Part shown: positions 26,346-36,068 of the stretch, piece after piece
Position numbering within the stretch: the stretch's first letter is position 1
Layout of the letters: every line of letters starts with the position of its first letter
DNA from: Comamonas testosteroni
GTDB taxonomy: Bacteria > Pseudomonadota > Gammaproteobacteria > Burkholderiales > Burkholderiaceae_C
Direction of reading: 5' to 3'
DNA length: 64,000 nt
Assembly: GCA_008727115.1 (NCBI GenBank)
Contig: CP044131.1
Span: 3,658,001 to 3,722,000, forward strand
Notes under the pieces: generated by a model
Databases searched by the model: none
What the model was told of the DNA's origin: nothing
Seen by the model: the letters and a program-made list of their open reading frames with translations, nothing else
Translations under genes and position numbers: made by a program

Positions 26346-27452
26346 TCAGGCGTTTGTACCGTCTTCAGGAGCCTGCAAACCCAAGTGCAGATACGCCGCC
26401 TTTGTCGCCATGCGCCCGCGCGGTGTGCGCTGCAAAAAGCCTTGCTGAATCAGATACGGCTCGATCACATCTTCAATCGTGCCGGACTCCTCGCCAATGC
26501 TGGCCGCGATATTGTCCAGGCCCACCGGGCCGCCATCAAAGCGGTGCACCACGGCTTCCAGCAGCTTGCGGTCCATGATGTCAAAGCCTTGCGGGTCCAC
26601 ATCCAGCATGGCCAGCGCCTTGTCGGCAATCTCGCGGGTGATGCGGCCATCGCCTTTAACATCGGCATAGTCGCGCACGCGGCGCAGCAGGCGGTTGGCG
26701 ATACGCGGCGTGCCGCGTGAGCGGCGGGCGATCTCAAAGCAGCCTTCCGCATCAATCGGCGCATTGAGCAAGCCCGCACTGCGTTTGACGATGCGCGACA
26801 GCTCCTCGGACGTATAAAACTCCAGCCGCGCCACAATGCCAAAGCGGTCGCGCAGCGGGTTGGTCAGCATGCCGGCGCGCGTGGTGGCGCCCACCAGCGT
26901 GAAGGGCTGCAAATCGAGCTTGATGGAGCGCGCTGCCGGACCTTCGCCGATCATGATGTCGATCTGATAGTCCTCCAGCGCCGGATAGAGGATTTCCTCA
27001 ACCACCGGACTCAGGCGGTGAATCTCGTCGATGAACAGCACATCGTTGGGCTCAAGATTGGTCAGCAGCGCCGCCAGATCCTTGGGCTTTTCCAGCACCG
27101 GGCCGCTGGTCTGACGCAGGTTCACACCCAGCTCGGCCGCAATGATGTGACTCAGCGTGGTCTTGCCCAGGCCGGGCGGGCCAAACAGCAGCACATGATC
27201 CAGCGCCTCGCTGCGCTTCTTGGCCGCACCGATAAAGATTTCCAGCTGCTCGCGCGCCTTGGCCTGGCCCACATATTCATCCAGCAGCTTGGGGCGCAGC
27301 GCACGCTCCAGCGCCTCTTCGCCCATGGTCGAATGCCCGGCCGACACCATGCGCGGCTCGCTGGCCTCGGCTTCGGGTGCCGCACCACGCGCCTTGCGCG
27401 CGGCTCTGGCGGGAGCGGGGCTGGCCGCAAATTCGTCCATTTGAATCGTCAT
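26346..27452 (-). CDS. ruvB: Holliday junction branch migration helicase RuvB
   Basis: A 368-residue AAA+ ATPase with Walker [14 protein letters not shown], Walker [10 protein letters not shown], sensor GATTRAGML and the arginine-finger region, then the winged-helix domain ending in GRMATKAAY. RuvB drives branch migration of Holliday junctions with RuvA. Contains the RuvB signature [11 protein letters not shown]. The N-terminal ~35 residues are an Ala/Arg-rich extension. ruvA lies 1.5 kb away and is not contiguous; ruvC is not in the window. Confidence 0.96.
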   Translation of the reverse strand: MTIQMDEFAASPAPARAARKARGAAPEAEASEPRMVSAGHSTMGEEALERALRPKLLDEYVGQAKAREQLEIFIGAAKKRSEALDHVLLFGPPGLGKTTLSHIIAAELGVNLRQTSGPVLEKPKDLAALLTNLEPNDVLFIDEIHRLSPVVEEILYPALEDYQIDIMIGEGPAARSIKLDLQPFTLVGATTRAGMLTNPLRDRFGIVARLEFYTSEELSRIVKRSAGLLNAPIDAEGCFEIARRSRGTPRIANRLLRRVRDYADVKGDGRITREIADKALAMLDVDPQGFDIMDRKLLEAVVHRFDGGPVGLDNIAASIGEESGTIEDVIEPYLIQQGFLQRTPRGRMATKAAYLHLGLQAPEDGTNA

Positions 27453-27595
27453 GGCGGCAATTGTGCCCCAAGCCCAAGATAAGCACTGATTAAAAATACA
27501 GGGTTAAACAAAATCCCACAGTTGATATTCGCACTCGCTGCAAGCTCAGGCGCGACTTGCGCACAATGGCTGCTACGGATTTCAGGAGGCTTCCC

Positions 27596-28138
27596 ATGCG
27601 TTTTCACACTCTGGCCTGCACGGCTGCCCTGCTTTGCCTGTCTGCCACCGCCCAGGCTGCGCTCAAGGTGGGCGACACCGCCCCCAACTTCAGCACGCCC
27701 GCCGCCGTGGCAGGCAAGGCGTTTGACTTTGATATGAAGGCTGCGCTGCAAAAAGGGCCGGTGGTGCTGTACTTTTTCCCCAAAGCCTTTACCCGTGGCT
27801 GCACGGTGGAAGCCCATGCATTTGCCGAGGCCACGCCCCAGTTCAAGGGCATGAATGCCACGGTGGTGGGCATGTCGCACGACGACATCGACACGCTCAA
27901 GCGCTTCTCCACCGAAGCCTGCCGCGACCAGTTCGCCGTGGCCTCTGACCCCCAAGCGCAAACCATCAAGGCCTACGACGCCGCAGCCGCCGCCAACCCG
28001 GCCATGGCCGACCGCATCTCTTATGTGATCGGGCAGGACGGCAAGGTGAAATTCGCCCTCACCAGCAGCGACCCCATGGCCCATGTTCAGCAGACACAGG
28101 CCGCCGTCAAACAGCTGCAGAGCAATATCAAAAAATGA
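27596..28138 (+). CDS. Exported peroxiredoxin (AhpC/TSA family)
   Basis: A 180-residue protein with signal peptide MRFHTLACTAALLCLSATAQA, then the thioredoxin-like peroxiredoxin fold: VGDTAPNFSTPA, YFFPKAFTRGCTVEAHAF. The peroxidatic Cys lies in the RGCTVEA motif, close to the usual PxxxTPGCT-type motif but with Arg-Gly in place of Pro-Gly. Expected to reduce peroxides in the periplasm. CAGGAGG at 27583-27589 fixes the start. Confidence 0.87.
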   Translation: MRFHTLACTAALLCLSATAQAALKVGDTAPNFSTPAAVAGKAFDFDMKAALQKGPVVLYFFPKAFTRGCTVEAHAFAEATPQFKGMNATVVGMSHDDIDTLKRFSTEACRDQFAVASDPQAQTIKAYDAAAAANPAMADRISYVIGQDGKVKFALTSSDPMAHVQQTQAAVKQLQSNIKK

Positions 28139-28153
28139 GCTGTCACCGCTTAT

Positions 28154-28171
28154 CCATCAAACGTTTGATGG
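28154..28171. promoter_or_regulatory. 18-bp perfect palindrome
   Basis: CCATCAAACGTTTGATGG is perfectly symmetric with a central CG, the form of LacI/GalR-family operators. It lies 15 bases after the peroxiredoxin gene stop and far from any gene start, so it may instead be a weak terminator stem. Confidence 0.45.
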
Positions 28172-28273
28172 GTATTTCATGCTTTATTTTCAGCAGCCAG
28201 ACCGCCGAAAAAAGCCCATGAACCCGGCAAACTTTCCCCGCCCCACAACCGAAGCTTAAAACCGCCCCTTGCT

Positions 28274-28381
28274 CCAGAGACGCCAAGCAAGAGCCGCCTC
28301 GCGGCGAAGGTGTCGTCCCCCTCCCGTAGCGCGCAGCGCGTAGAGAGAGGGGTGAAGGCGCGAAAGCGCCTCAGGGGGTGC
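28274..28381. repeat. Family B repeat between peroxiredoxin and ruvA genes
   Basis: AGACGCCAAGCAAGAGCC, GTCGTCCCCCT, an inner palindrome around GTAGCGCGCAGCGCGTA, and GGCGCGAAAGCGCCTCAGGGGG. Lies between convergent genes. Confidence 0.88.
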
Positions 28382-28384
28382 CCG

Positions 28385-28960
28385 TTATTTCGTCAAGGCC
28401 TTCAAAGCCAGCTTGATGCCTTCGGAAACGCCCACATCAGCCGGCAGCTTCTTGAGCGCCGCAGACGCTTCCTTCTCCGAATACCCCAGCGCCATCAGCG
28501 CCTGCTGAATATCGTTCTGGTCATTGTTATTGGCAAACAGCGACTGCGCGCCGGTGTCGGCGCCGATCTTGCCCTTGAGCTCCAGCAGCAATCGCTCGGC
28601 TGTCTTCTTGCCAATGCCGGGCACCTTGACCAATCGCCCTGCTTCCTGCTGCGATACCGCTTCCGCGAGATCATCAATGCTCATGCCGCTGAGCACCGCC
28701 AGCGCCATGCGCGGGCCAATGCCGGTGATCTTGATGAGCTCACGGAAAGTCTGGCGCTCGCGGGCCGTGGCAAAGCCGAACAGCAGCTGCGCATCCTCAC
28801 GCACCACAAAATGGGTGAGCAACGCCACTTTGGCGCCGTTGGCGGGCAGGTTGTAGAACGTGCTCATGGGCACTTGCACCTCGTAGCCCACACCGCCGCA
28901 GTCCACCAGCACCTCGGGCGGGTTTTTTTCCAGCAGCGTTCCAGTCAATTTGCCTATCAT
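28385..28960 (-). CDS. ruvA: Holliday junction DNA helicase subunit RuvA
   Basis: The 191-residue product has the OB-fold N-terminus [20 protein letters not shown], the two helix-hairpin-helix motifs ([15 protein letters not shown] and [19 protein letters not shown]) and a C-terminal domain III that contacts RuvB ([16 protein letters not shown]). ATG 28960 is preceded by AAAGGA. Divergent from phoH by 49 bp. Confidence 0.96.
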   Translation of the reverse strand: MIGKLTGTLLEKNPPEVLVDCGGVGYEVQVPMSTFYNLPANGAKVALLTHFVVREDAQLLFGFATARERQTFRELIKITGIGPRMALAVLSGMSIDDLAEAVSQQEAGRLVKVPGIGKKTAERLLLELKGKIGADTGAQSLFANNNDQNDIQQALMALGYSEKEASAALKKLPADVGVSEGIKLALKALTK

Positions 28961-29009
28961 TGAAATCCTTTGCCGCACTGTGCGGCCATTCTTTTGAGAA
29001 ATTATCCGC

Positions 29010-30014
29010 GTGATCCTGCGCCATACATTCACACCCCATAACAACAACCGCCTGACCCACCTCTGCGGCCCGGCGGATGCGCATCTGCGCACCATCGAAG
29101 TCGCTCTGGGCGTCAAGATCGCTCACCGTCACGAGCAGTTCAAGATCGACGGCCCCAAGGCCAAGGCCAACGAGGCGCTGGAGCTGCTGCAGGCGATTTA
29201 TGAAATCGCCGATGACGTCGTCGCCGACGATACCCTGCAACTGATGCTGGCGGGCGACGCCGAGATGCTGGAAGCCGATATCACGGCCCCGCAGCTGACC
29301 ACGCGCCGCGCCGATCTGCGTGCGCGCACGCCCAACCAGGCGCAGTACCTGGACAACATCGCCAAGCACGACATCACCTTCGGCATCGGCCCTGCCGGTA
29401 CCGGCAAGACCTATCTGGCCGTGGCCTGCGCCGTCGATGCGCTGGAGCGCAGCGCCGTGCAGCGGATTGTGCTGACCCGCCCCGCCGTGGAAGCGGGCGA
29501 GCGTCTGGGCTTTCTGCCCGGCGACCTGACGCAAAAGGTCGACCCCTATCTGCGCCCGCTGTACGACGCGCTGTATGACCTGATGGGCTACGAGAAGGTG
29601 CAAAAAGCCTTCGAGCGCAACGCACTGGAAATCGCGCCGCTGGCCTTTATGCGCGGGCGCACGCTGAACAACGCTTTTGTGATTCTGGACGAAGCCCAGA
29701 ACACCACGCCCGAGCAGATGAAGATGTTTCTGACCCGCATCGGCTTTGGTGCCAAGGCCGTGGTGACGGGCGACGTCAGCCAGATCGACCTGCCCAAGGG
29801 CGCGCCCAGCGGCCTGATCGATGCCGAGCGCGTGCTCAAGCGCGTCAAAGGCATCTCCATCAACCACTTCACCAGCGCCGACGTGGTGCGCCACCCACTG
29901 GTGGCCCGCATTGTGGACGCCTACGACGCCCGTGGTCGCGTGACCGAGGGCACATCCGCGCCCAAGACACGCACCCGCACGGCCCGCCCACTGCCATCGG
30001 CGGACGAGCTTTAA
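29010..30014 (+). CDS. phoH: PhoH family ATPase
   Basis: A 334-residue P-loop protein: Walker [36 protein letters not shown], Walker [16 protein letters not shown], and GDVSQIDLP. The start is a GTG at 29010. In many proteobacteria this gene lies just upstream of ybeY, as here (136 bp apart), and the pair acts in RNA/ribosome maintenance. Confidence 0.94.
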   Translation: MILRHTFTPHNNNRLTHLCGPADAHLRTIEVALGVKIAHRHEQFKIDGPKAKANEALELLQAIYEIADDVVADDTLQLMLAGDAEMLEADITAPQLTTRRADLRARTPNQAQYLDNIAKHDITFGIGPAGTGKTYLAVACAVDALERSAVQRIVLTRPAVEAGERLGFLPGDLTQKVDPYLRPLYDALYDLMGYEKVQKAFERNALEIAPLAFMRGRTLNNAFVILDEAQNTTPEQMKMFLTRIGFGAKAVVTGDVSQIDLPKGAPSGLIDAERVLKRVKGISINHFTSADVVRHPLVARIVDAYDARGRVTEGTSAPKTRTRTARPLPSADEL

Positions 30015-30107
30015 TCGAACCAGACTACGCCCACAGCCATGCGCCAGGAAGCTGCCTCAAAGCGATACCTTCTGGCCCAAACTGATGGGCACAAGTCGCT
30101 TCAAACT

Positions 30108-30149
30108 TCATAGCTGCATGCGCTTGATACATAAGCGCCACAAGCCAAA
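30108..30149 (+). repeat. Family A repeat abutting the ybeY start
   Basis: TCATAGCTGCATGCGCTTGA then TACATAAGCGCCACAAGCC is canonical family A. The following AAAATGTCTTTGAA still aligns with the repeat tail (AATTT.ACTTGA), so the ybeY start codon may lie within the element. Confidence 0.8.
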
Positions 30150-30608
30150 ATGTCTTTGAACCAACTGCAACTGTCGCTGCAATTCGGCCCCAGCGCCGAA
30201 GCCTCTGCCCACCGCGAACTGCTCAGCCGCGCCCGCGTCACCCGCTGGATTCGCCACGCGCTGGCGGTGGATGCCGAAATCACCGTGCGCATTGTCGATA
30301 CCGAAGAGGGCCAGAAGCTCAACCTCGCGTACCGCAAAAAAGACTACGCCACCAATGTGCTGACCTTTGACTACCAGCAGGAGCCGACCGTGATGGCCGA
30401 CCTGGTCCTGTGCGCCCCCGTGGTGGAGCGCGAAGCCCAGGAGCAAAACAAGACGCTGGAAGAGCACTACGCCCACCTGCTGGTGCACGGCACGCTGCAC
30501 GCCCAGGGCTGGGACCATGAAACCAGCGAGCAAGATGCCGAAGAGATGGAGGCCTATGAGACCGACATCATGAAAGAGCTGGGCTACGAAGACCCGTACG
30601 CCAAGTAA
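30150..30608 (+). CDS. ybeY: Endoribonuclease YbeY (rRNA maturation factor)
   Basis: A 152-residue metal-dependent RNase with the zinc motif [16 protein letters not shown] (three His). It acts in 16S rRNA 3' end processing and 70S quality control. The conserved core ([14 protein letters not shown]) is complete. The ATG at 30150 has no recognisable Shine-Dalgarno because a family A repeat lies directly before it; no better start exists downstream before the conserved region. Confidence 0.94.
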   Translation: MSLNQLQLSLQFGPSAEASAHRELLSRARVTRWIRHALAVDAEITVRIVDTEEGQKLNLAYRKKDYATNVLTFDYQQEPTVMADLVLCAPVVEREAQEQNKTLEEHYAHLLVHGTLHAQGWDHETSEQDAEEMEAYETDIMKELGYEDPYAK

Positions 30609-30637
30609 GCTGGCCTGAGCTTCGCACTACTGAAAAC

Positions 30638-30721
30638 AGAGCTGCCTGCGCTGGTCTTTCTTGTGATTCAAGGCTAATAAGCTTTGAACTCCTTGATTGA
30701 CTTGCGCAGGCAGCTCTTTTT
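30638..30721. terminator. Family A-like repeat acting as terminator
   Basis: AGAGCTGCCTGCGC (30638-30651) pairs with GCGCAGGCAGCTCT (30704-30717), followed by a T-run to 30720. An inner stem (TTCAAGGCT with AGCTTTGAA) fills the loop. The nested layout equals the family A long copies, with GAGCTGCC replacing GATAGCTGCC. It closes the phoH-ybeY unit. Confidence 0.82.
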
Positions 30722-30942
30722 ATGGGAGCAAATGCCTCAGCCGAAGTACGGTTGGCTGTCTCTGAACCGCCAGGATCAGTCTTTCACTTGTTTGTTTCCA
30801 AGGGCTGCGTCAGGCAGAGAGGTTCATTTAGGACAGGTTAAACGAACTGCGGTCTTGATCAAGGACCCGACTTCCGAGGGGCTGCGGATCGTGCGAAAGA
30901 GATGAAGGCGCTGGTCCTCATACCTACTGTAGAGTACGTGAC

Positions 30943-31647
30943 ATGACTACAGCAGCACAAAGGGCCTGGGAGGGCTTGTCAAATAGCATGCGTCTCTATG
31001 TCGAGAGCAAGTTGCGATTCAAAGAAATATTTGCGCTTGACCGAGAAGAAGCCGTAAAGAATCAAGATTTAGCGGTTGAAGCAAAGCTCGAAAAATTCCA
31101 CACGCTCTACGATGTGACGAAGCATTTACCTGGCTTCAATTATTTCGAGCACGGAGACACCTCTCTTTTGATCGCACTGCGCAACGCAATCCATCATCAC
31201 GAAGACCATCAGCTTTTCCAAAGCTGGAATGCTCGTATTTATTTGAATGATGGGCTAAAGCGACTGGCTGGTGCAGAGTTCTTACTTGGCAGCACAACAC
31301 CGACTGAAGATGTCATCACAGTGCGCTTCTATTACTTACTTAGCGACTTTTATACTCGTCTGCCAGCGCTAAAAAATGCCGATAAACAGAGAGATCTGTG
31401 GGAGAGTGAGCTGCAATTTTTAGCAATAGAAAAAGAGGGCGAGGAAGGTCGTTACCCGAAAGATCAGGTTTATGTTGATGTAATGCCAGCGTTCATGTCT
31501 GCTGTCCGCCGCGTACGTGGTTGGCTTGACTCAACGGGCTTTACGCCATCAGGTTCAGACAGCGCAACCTACTTTGAGTGCTTTGGGGAGATAGCGCCAG
31601 AGCGACGGTTGAACTTTATGCGGATTCGATTGCCATACCGCGAGTAG
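30943..31647 (+). CDS. AT-rich hypothetical protein, 234 aa
   Basis: A soluble protein rich in charged and aromatic residues (FHTLYDVTKHLPGFNYFEHGD; ALRNAIHHHEDHQLF), no membrane segment, no recognised domain. Two counted 60-base lines (31021-31080 and 31201-31260) are 38-40% GC, far below the surrounding ~60%. The His-rich segment might bind metal but is not a known motif. It is isolated: a terminator lies before it, and about 330 featureless bases follow. Likely acquired horizontally. Confidence 0.75.
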   Translation: MTTAAQRAWEGLSNSMRLYVESKLRFKEIFALDREEAVKNQDLAVEAKLEKFHTLYDVTKHLPGFNYFEHGDTSLLIALRNAIHHHEDHQLFQSWNARIYLNDGLKRLAGAEFLLGSTTPTEDVITVRFYYLLSDFYTRLPALKNADKQRDLWESELQFLAIEKEGEEGRYPKDQVYVDVMPAFMSAVRRVRGWLDSTGFTPSGSDSATYFECFGEIAPERRLNFMRIRLPYRE

Positions 31648-31979
31648 CATTGGTTAATGCTTACGATTTTCTTCATCGCGCCTCTTGTTTCAGCGCGGGC
31701 TCTGCTCTAGTTCGCTTCGATATTTGGCAACAGCAAGCCTGGACGACCAACCTTTCTGCTCTCACTTTTCAATTGAGGTTGCCCTTAAAAAGTTGAGTTT
31801 TTGAGTCTGTCCACATAAACGGCAGCTCCGTGGCTGAAATCAGAATGCTGCGCCTCCACTGCAAACAACAACAATTACTGCAAAGTAGGCATGGCTGCCG
31901 AGGCATGAACGACAGTAACGGGTCGATCAGAGACAGTCACAAATATCCCTGCACGAACTTCCAGCCTCTTTACAGCGAC
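31648..31979. other. AT-richer intergenic stretch without a gene
   Basis: About 330 bases after the orphan gene hold no ORF with a credible start and no repeat. Composition still differs from the flanks near the left end, so it may be part of the same foreign insertion. Confidence 0.5.
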
Positions 31980-32018
31980 AAAAATGCCCAGCAACTCACA
32001 GGAGTTCTGGGCATTTTT
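31980..32018. terminator. Bidirectional intrinsic terminator
   Basis: AAAAATGCCCAG (31980-31991) pairs perfectly with CTGGGCATTTTT (32007-32018). Serves the convergent Bug gene on the minus strand. Confidence 0.85.
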
Positions 32019-32058
32019 AACAAGCCGACGAAGTAGCGACAGAGGCCGCCAGCAGCGC

Positions 32059-33039
32059 TTACTCCACACTCAAACCAATGGTGCGTACCAGCTGCGCCAC
32101 GCGCACATCTTCGGTCTTGATCTGCTTGGCAAAGACCTGCTGACCTTCGCCCACGGGCGTGATGCCTTGCTGCAGCAGGCTCTTGCGCAGCTCGGTGTCC
32201 TTCAGCGCCTTGTCGGTGTCCTGGGCAATGGCTTGCACCACGGCAGCGGGCGTGCCCTTGGGGGCGAACAGTCCAAACCAGGCACCGGCTTCAAAGCTCT
32301 TATAGGTTTCGGCCAGCGTCTGCACCTGCGGCAGCAGAGCGTGGCGATGCAGGCCGGACACCGCCAGCGCGGTCAGCTTGCCGCTTTGAATTTGCGTCAG
32401 CGCAGGCGCCACGGCAATCAGCATCACATCGACCTGACCAGCCAGCACATCCTGCAGGCCCTGAGGACCACCGCGATAGGGAATGTGCGTGGCGTAGAAG
32501 CCTGCGCGCTGCTTGAACTGCTCCATGGCCAGATGCTGCGCGCCGCCCGTGCCGGACGAGGCGTAGTTGATCTTGCCGGGGTGGGCCTTGGCGTAGCTCA
32601 CGAAATCCTGCAGGGTTTTGAAACCCTTCTTGGGGTTGGCCACCAGCACAAAGTCGGACTGGCCCAGCTTGGTGACCGGCACCAGGTCGTTCTTGACGTC
32701 GTAGGGCAGATTGCGCTGCACATTGGGCATGATGGTGATGGCGCTGTCGCCGCCCACCAGCAGGGTGTAGCCATCGGGCTGGGCCTTGACCACGGCATCC
32801 ACAGCCGAAACGCCGCCGGCTGCGCCCTTGTTTTCCACCACCACGGCCTGTTTCCAGTCCTTGCTGACCACATTGCCAATCTGGCGAGCGAGCAGATCAG
32901 GCGCGCTGCCGGGGCCATTGGCCACGACCAGCCTGACGGAACGTGCCGGGAAGTCCTGCTGCGCCATGGCGGCACCCTGCACACAGGTAGCGGCCAGCAA
33001 GGCCCAGGCGGTGCGAGACAAAAAACGGGGCAGATTCAC
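32059..33039 (-). CDS. Bug-family tripartite tricarboxylate transporter receptor
   Basis: A 326-residue periplasmic solute-binding protein with Bug motifs: RLVVANGPGSAPDLLARQ, VVENKGAAGGVSAVDAV, QPDGYTLLVGG, HIPYRGGPQG. I set the start at GTG 33039 (MNLPRFLSRTAWALLAA, signal peptide cleaved after AMA) because AAGGAG stands eight bases upstream; the longer frame would begin at TTG 33093. The gene is alone, without TctAB permease genes. Ligand unknown, probably a carboxylate. Confidence 0.9.
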   Translation of the reverse strand: MNLPRFLSRTAWALLAATCVQGAAMAQQDFPARSVRLVVANGPGSAPDLLARQIGNVVSKDWKQAVVVENKGAAGGVSAVDAVVKAQPDGYTLLVGGDSAITIMPNVQRNLPYDVKNDLVPVTKLGQSDFVLVANPKKGFKTLQDFVSYAKAHPGKINYASSGTGGAQHLAMEQFKQRAGFYATHIPYRGGPQGLQDVLAGQVDVMLIAVAPALTQIQSGKLTALAVSGLHRHALLPQVQTLAETYKSFEAGAWFGLFAPKGTPAAVVQAIAQDTDKALKDTELRKSLLQQGITPVGEGQQVFAKQIKTEDVRVAQLVRTIGLSVE

Positions 33040-33223
33040 GGCAAAACTCCTTAACTCAGGAAGCAATTTTCGGAATAACTCCTTATTCTTCAAAATACCG
33101 TTTATTCATCTCTTTATTTCCAAAAATAATGAAGAAGCACATCGCCACGCCTGTGTGCGCACCTAAGATCGGCGCACATCACAAGGCGAAAAGCCGATTC
33201 CCGAAAAATCAGGAGACAAAGAC

Positions 33224-33988
33224 ATGGAGAACCTGGGCCACCTCGCCCTGCTGCTGGTTGCGGCTTTTACCGCTGGCGCGCTGAACGCAGTGGCTGGCGG
33301 CGGCAGCTTTCTGACGCTGCCCGCACTGGTCTTTACCGGCGTGCCGCCCGTGGTGGCCAATGCCACAGGCACCGTGGCCCTGCTGCCCGGCTATATGGCA
33401 GGCGCCTGGGGCTTCAAGGACGATATGGCGCCGCCGCCCGGCCTGTCGATGAAGCAGGTGGTAGTGCTGTCGCTGATCGGAGGCTCCGCCGGCGCCGCAC
33501 TGCTGCTGTTCACACCCGACGCCACTTTCCGCAAGGTGGTTCCCTGGTTGCTGCTGGCCGCCACGGCCATGTTTGCCTTTGGCCCGCAGTTGCGCGCCTG
33601 GGCCTCGGGAAAAAATGCCGAGCACGCGGCTCCATCCGTCGCCAAAGCCGCCATCGGCATGCTGATCGTGGCGATCTACGGCGGCTACTTCAACGGTGGG
33701 CTGGGCATCTTGCTGCTGGCCCTGTTTGGCCTGCTGGGCCAGACTCAGCTGAACGCCATGAACGGCATGAAGAATCTGGTCTCCGCCCTGCTGACCGCGA
33801 TTGCCGTGGTCATCTACGCCGTGGGCGGCATTGTGCAGTGGCAGCAGGCCATCATCATGATGGTGGCCGCCACGCTGGGCGGTTATCTCGGCGCCCGCGT
33901 GGCGCGCAAGATTCCCGCGCACATCCTGCGCTGGGGCATTGTGGCGACGGGACTGGTGATGGCGGTGCTGTTCTTTATCAAGGGCTGA
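33224..33988 (+). CDS. TSUP (TauE/SafE) family membrane transporter
   Basis: The 254-residue protein has about eight membrane helices and the two TSUP repeats, the first with AGALNAVAGGGSFLTLPAL (the family GGG motif) and the second with YGGYFNGGLGILLLAL. Family members export sulfite, sulfoacetate or related organosulfonates. AGGAG precedes ATG 33224 by about eight bases. Divergent to the Bug gene, with which it could share control. Specific substrate unknown. Confidence 0.9.
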   Translation: MENLGHLALLLVAAFTAGALNAVAGGGSFLTLPALVFTGVPPVVANATGTVALLPGYMAGAWGFKDDMAPPPGLSMKQVVVLSLIGGSAGAALLLFTPDATFRKVVPWLLLAATAMFAFGPQLRAWASGKNAEHAAPSVAKAAIGMLIVAIYGGYFNGGLGILLLALFGLLGQTQLNAMNGMKNLVSALLTAIAVVIYAVGGIVQWQQAIIMMVAATLGGYLGARVARKIPAHILRWGIVATGLVMAVLFFIKG

Positions 33989-34004
33989 TCCCGTCACCCA
34001 AAAG

Positions 34005-34049
34005 AAAAAAGCCTTCTCAGCGCCAACAAGGTTTTGAGAAGGCTTTTTT
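34005..34049. terminator. Bidirectional intrinsic terminator
   Basis: AAAAAAGCCTTCTCA (34005-34019) pairs with TGAGAAGGCTTTTTT (34035-34049), a 15-bp perfect stem between convergent TSUP and dbpA genes. Confidence 0.9.
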
Positions 34050-34056
34050 GTGAGCA

Positions 34057-34103
34057 CTCAGCGCTTGATACATAAGCGCCAGAGGCCTATTTGGCTTGAT
34101 TTT
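34057..34103 (+). repeat. Family A repeat (partial) before dbpA end
   Basis: AGCGCTTGATACATAAGCGC, then CAGAGGCC and TATTTGGCTTGATTT; the ATAGCTG head is missing because the terminator occupies that place. Ends at the dbpA stop codon. Confidence 0.75.
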
Positions 34104-35513
34104 TTACAGCAGTCGAGCTTTCACCGTCTTGCCCTTGACCTTGCCGTTATTGAGCTTGGCGCAAGCCGCCGAAGCAATCTTGCGGTCCACCGCCACATAG
34201 GTGGAAAAGTCGTTGACGCTGATCTTGCCGATCTGGTCGCGGCTGTAGCCAAAGTCGGCGCACATGGCACCCATCACGTCACCAGCGCGAATCTTTTCCT
34301 TGCGGCCACCGATGATCTGGATGGTCATCATCGGCGGCAGCAGCTCGCCACCGGCGGCTGGCGTGAGTTCGTCCAGCGGATAGAACTGCGAGGCACGGCC
34401 TTGCAGTTGCTCGATCTTGCCCACGCTGCCCATCTCGTCCATGCTGACCAGATTCAGCGCCAGACCTTCCGCATCGCCACGGCCGGTGCGGCCAATGCGA
34501 TGGATATGCACTTCGGAATCAGGCGTCACATCGACGTTGATCACGGCAGACAAGTCGGCAATATCGAGGCCGCGCGCAGCCACGTCGGTAGCCACCAACA
34601 CGCTGCAGCTCTTGTTAGCAAACTGCACCAGCACCTCGTCGCGCTCGCGCTGCTCCAGCTCGCCGAACAGGGCCAGGGCACTAAAGCCTTCTGCCTGCAG
34701 AGCTTGCACCACGTCGCGGCATTGCTGCTTGGTGTTGCAAAAGGCAATCGACGATTCGGGGCGGAAGTGCGCCAGCAACTTGGCTACCGCGCTCACTTTT
34801 TCGCGGGCACCCACTTCGTACCAGCGCTGCTCGATCTTGCCCGCGCTGTGCTGCGCGGCAACCTTGACAGTCTGCGGATCACGCATGAAACGGTTGGACA
34901 GATTGGCAATGCCTTCGGGGTAAGTGGCCGAGAACAGCAGAGTCTGGCGGTCGGCCGGGCACTGCTCTGCCACGGTGACGATGTCGGCAAAAAAGCCCAT
35001 GTCCAGCATGCGATCGGCCTCGTCCAGCACCAGGGTCTTGAGGTTGCTGATGTCAAGCTTGCCGCGCTCCATCAAATCCATCACGCGACCGGGCGTGCCG
35101 ACGACGATGTGGGCGCCGTTTTCCAGCGAGGCAATCTGGTTGCGCGAGGGCACGCCGCCATAGACGGTGACGACCTTGATGTTGTCTTGCGCGCGCGCTA
35201 GGCGGCGAATTTCGGTGGCCACCTGGTCGGCCAGCTCGCGCGTGGGGCACAGTACCAGGGCCTGCACGGCAAACCAGCGCGGGTTCAGGCGGTCAACGAT
35301 GGGCAGGCCGAAGGAAGCCGTCTTGCCGCTGCCAGTGCTGGCCTGGGCGATCAGGTCCTTGCCCTGCAGCGTCAGCGGCAGGCTGGCAGCCTGAATGGGC
35401 GTCATCTGCGCATAGCCCAGTTGCTGCAGGTTGGCCAGCATTTCGGGAGACAGGGGCAGCGTCGAAAAAGCGGTGGAATCAGTGGCCTTGACGGCGCTGG
35501 TGGAGGTGTTCAT
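34104..35513 (-). CDS. dbpA: ATP-dependent RNA helicase DbpA
   Basis: A 469-residue DEAD-box helicase. Q-motif GYAQMTPIQ, Walker A ASTGSGKT, VLDEADRML, SAT and HRIGRTGR motifs are all present. The C-terminal ~75 residues form the DbpA RNA-binding domain (RAGDVMGAMCADFGYSRDQI, VNDFSTYVAV), which binds hairpin 92 of 23S rRNA during 50S assembly. ATG 35513 is preferred; the extra 12 residues upstream are not conserved. Confidence 0.94.
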   Translation of the reverse strand: MNTSTSAVKATDSTAFSTLPLSPEMLANLQQLGYAQMTPIQAASLPLTLQGKDLIAQASTGSGKTASFGLPIVDRLNPRWFAVQALVLCPTRELADQVATEIRRLARAQDNIKVVTVYGGVPSRNQIASLENGAHIVVGTPGRVMDLMERGKLDISNLKTLVLDEADRMLDMGFFADIVTVAEQCPADRQTLLFSATYPEGIANLSNRFMRDPQTVKVAAQHSAGKIEQRWYEVGAREKVSAVAKLLAHFRPESSIAFCNTKQQCRDVVQALQAEGFSALALFGELEQRERDEVLVQFANKSCSVLVATDVAARGLDIADLSAVINVDVTPDSEVHIHRIGRTGRGDAEGLALNLVSMDEMGSVGKIEQLQGRASQFYPLDELTPAAGGELLPPMMTIQIIGGRKEKIRAGDVMGAMCADFGYSRDQIGKISVNDFSTYVAVDRKIASAACAKLNNGKVKGKTVKARLL

Positions 35514-35600
35514 GGGCGCAATTATCCCGGCCCTGAGCCGCTCAGGCATTTGCGCAATATCTAGGCCCCTGATGATTCCGGGGCATGGCGACGGGCGGGC

Positions 35601-36068
35601 TTACTGCGCGGGCGGCTCCATACGCATGGGAATGGTCACCGGCCCGTCGTTGACCAGATGCACCTGCATGTCGGCGGCAAATTCGCCGGTTTGCACGACA
35701 GGATGGGCGGCGCGGGCCTGGTCCACAAAGTAGTTGTACAAACGCCTGCCTTCATCGGGCGCTGCAGCGGCGGTGAAGCTGGGACGGTTGCCGCCTTTGG
35801 TGTCTGCGGCCAGCGTGAACTGGCTGACGATGAGCAGGCCACCACACCTGCCCTTGCCGTCCACATCCTGCACGCTTCGGTTCATCTTGCCTGCCTCGTC
35901 GCTGAAGATGCGCAGCTTGAGCATCTTGGCCAGCAGCTTGTCGGCCTCGGCTTCACTGTCGCCTTTTTCGGCGCAGACCAGCGCCAGCAGGCCTTGTTCG
36001 ATCTGGCCAATGATCTGGCCATCTACTTCCACGCGCGCATTTTTCACGCGCTGAATCACACTCATCAT
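35601..36068 (-). CDS. dtd: D-aminoacyl-tRNA deacylase
   Basis: The 155-residue enzyme hydrolyses D-amino acids mischarged on tRNA. It begins [17 protein letters not shown] and has the conserved SQFTLAADT and the cis-GP-like segment NDGPVTI. Its ATGATG start overlaps the stop of the upstream transporter gene. AGGAAG lies about ten bases before the first ATG, so I use 36068; ATG 36065 is nearly as likely. Confidence 0.93.
   Translation of the reverse strand: MMSVIQRVKNARVEVDGQIIGQIEQGLLALVCAEKGDSEAEADKLLAKMLKLRIFSDEAGKMNRSVQDVDGKGRCGGLLIVSQFTLAADTKGGNRPSFTAAAAPDEGRRLYNYFVDQARAAHPVVQTGEFAADMQVHLVNDGPVTIPMRMEPPAQ

Noticed and set aside
30684..30905. 73-codon ORF after ybeY
   Set aside because: Its 5' part is the hairpin repeat/terminator at 30638-30721; no ribosome-binding site or recognisable product.
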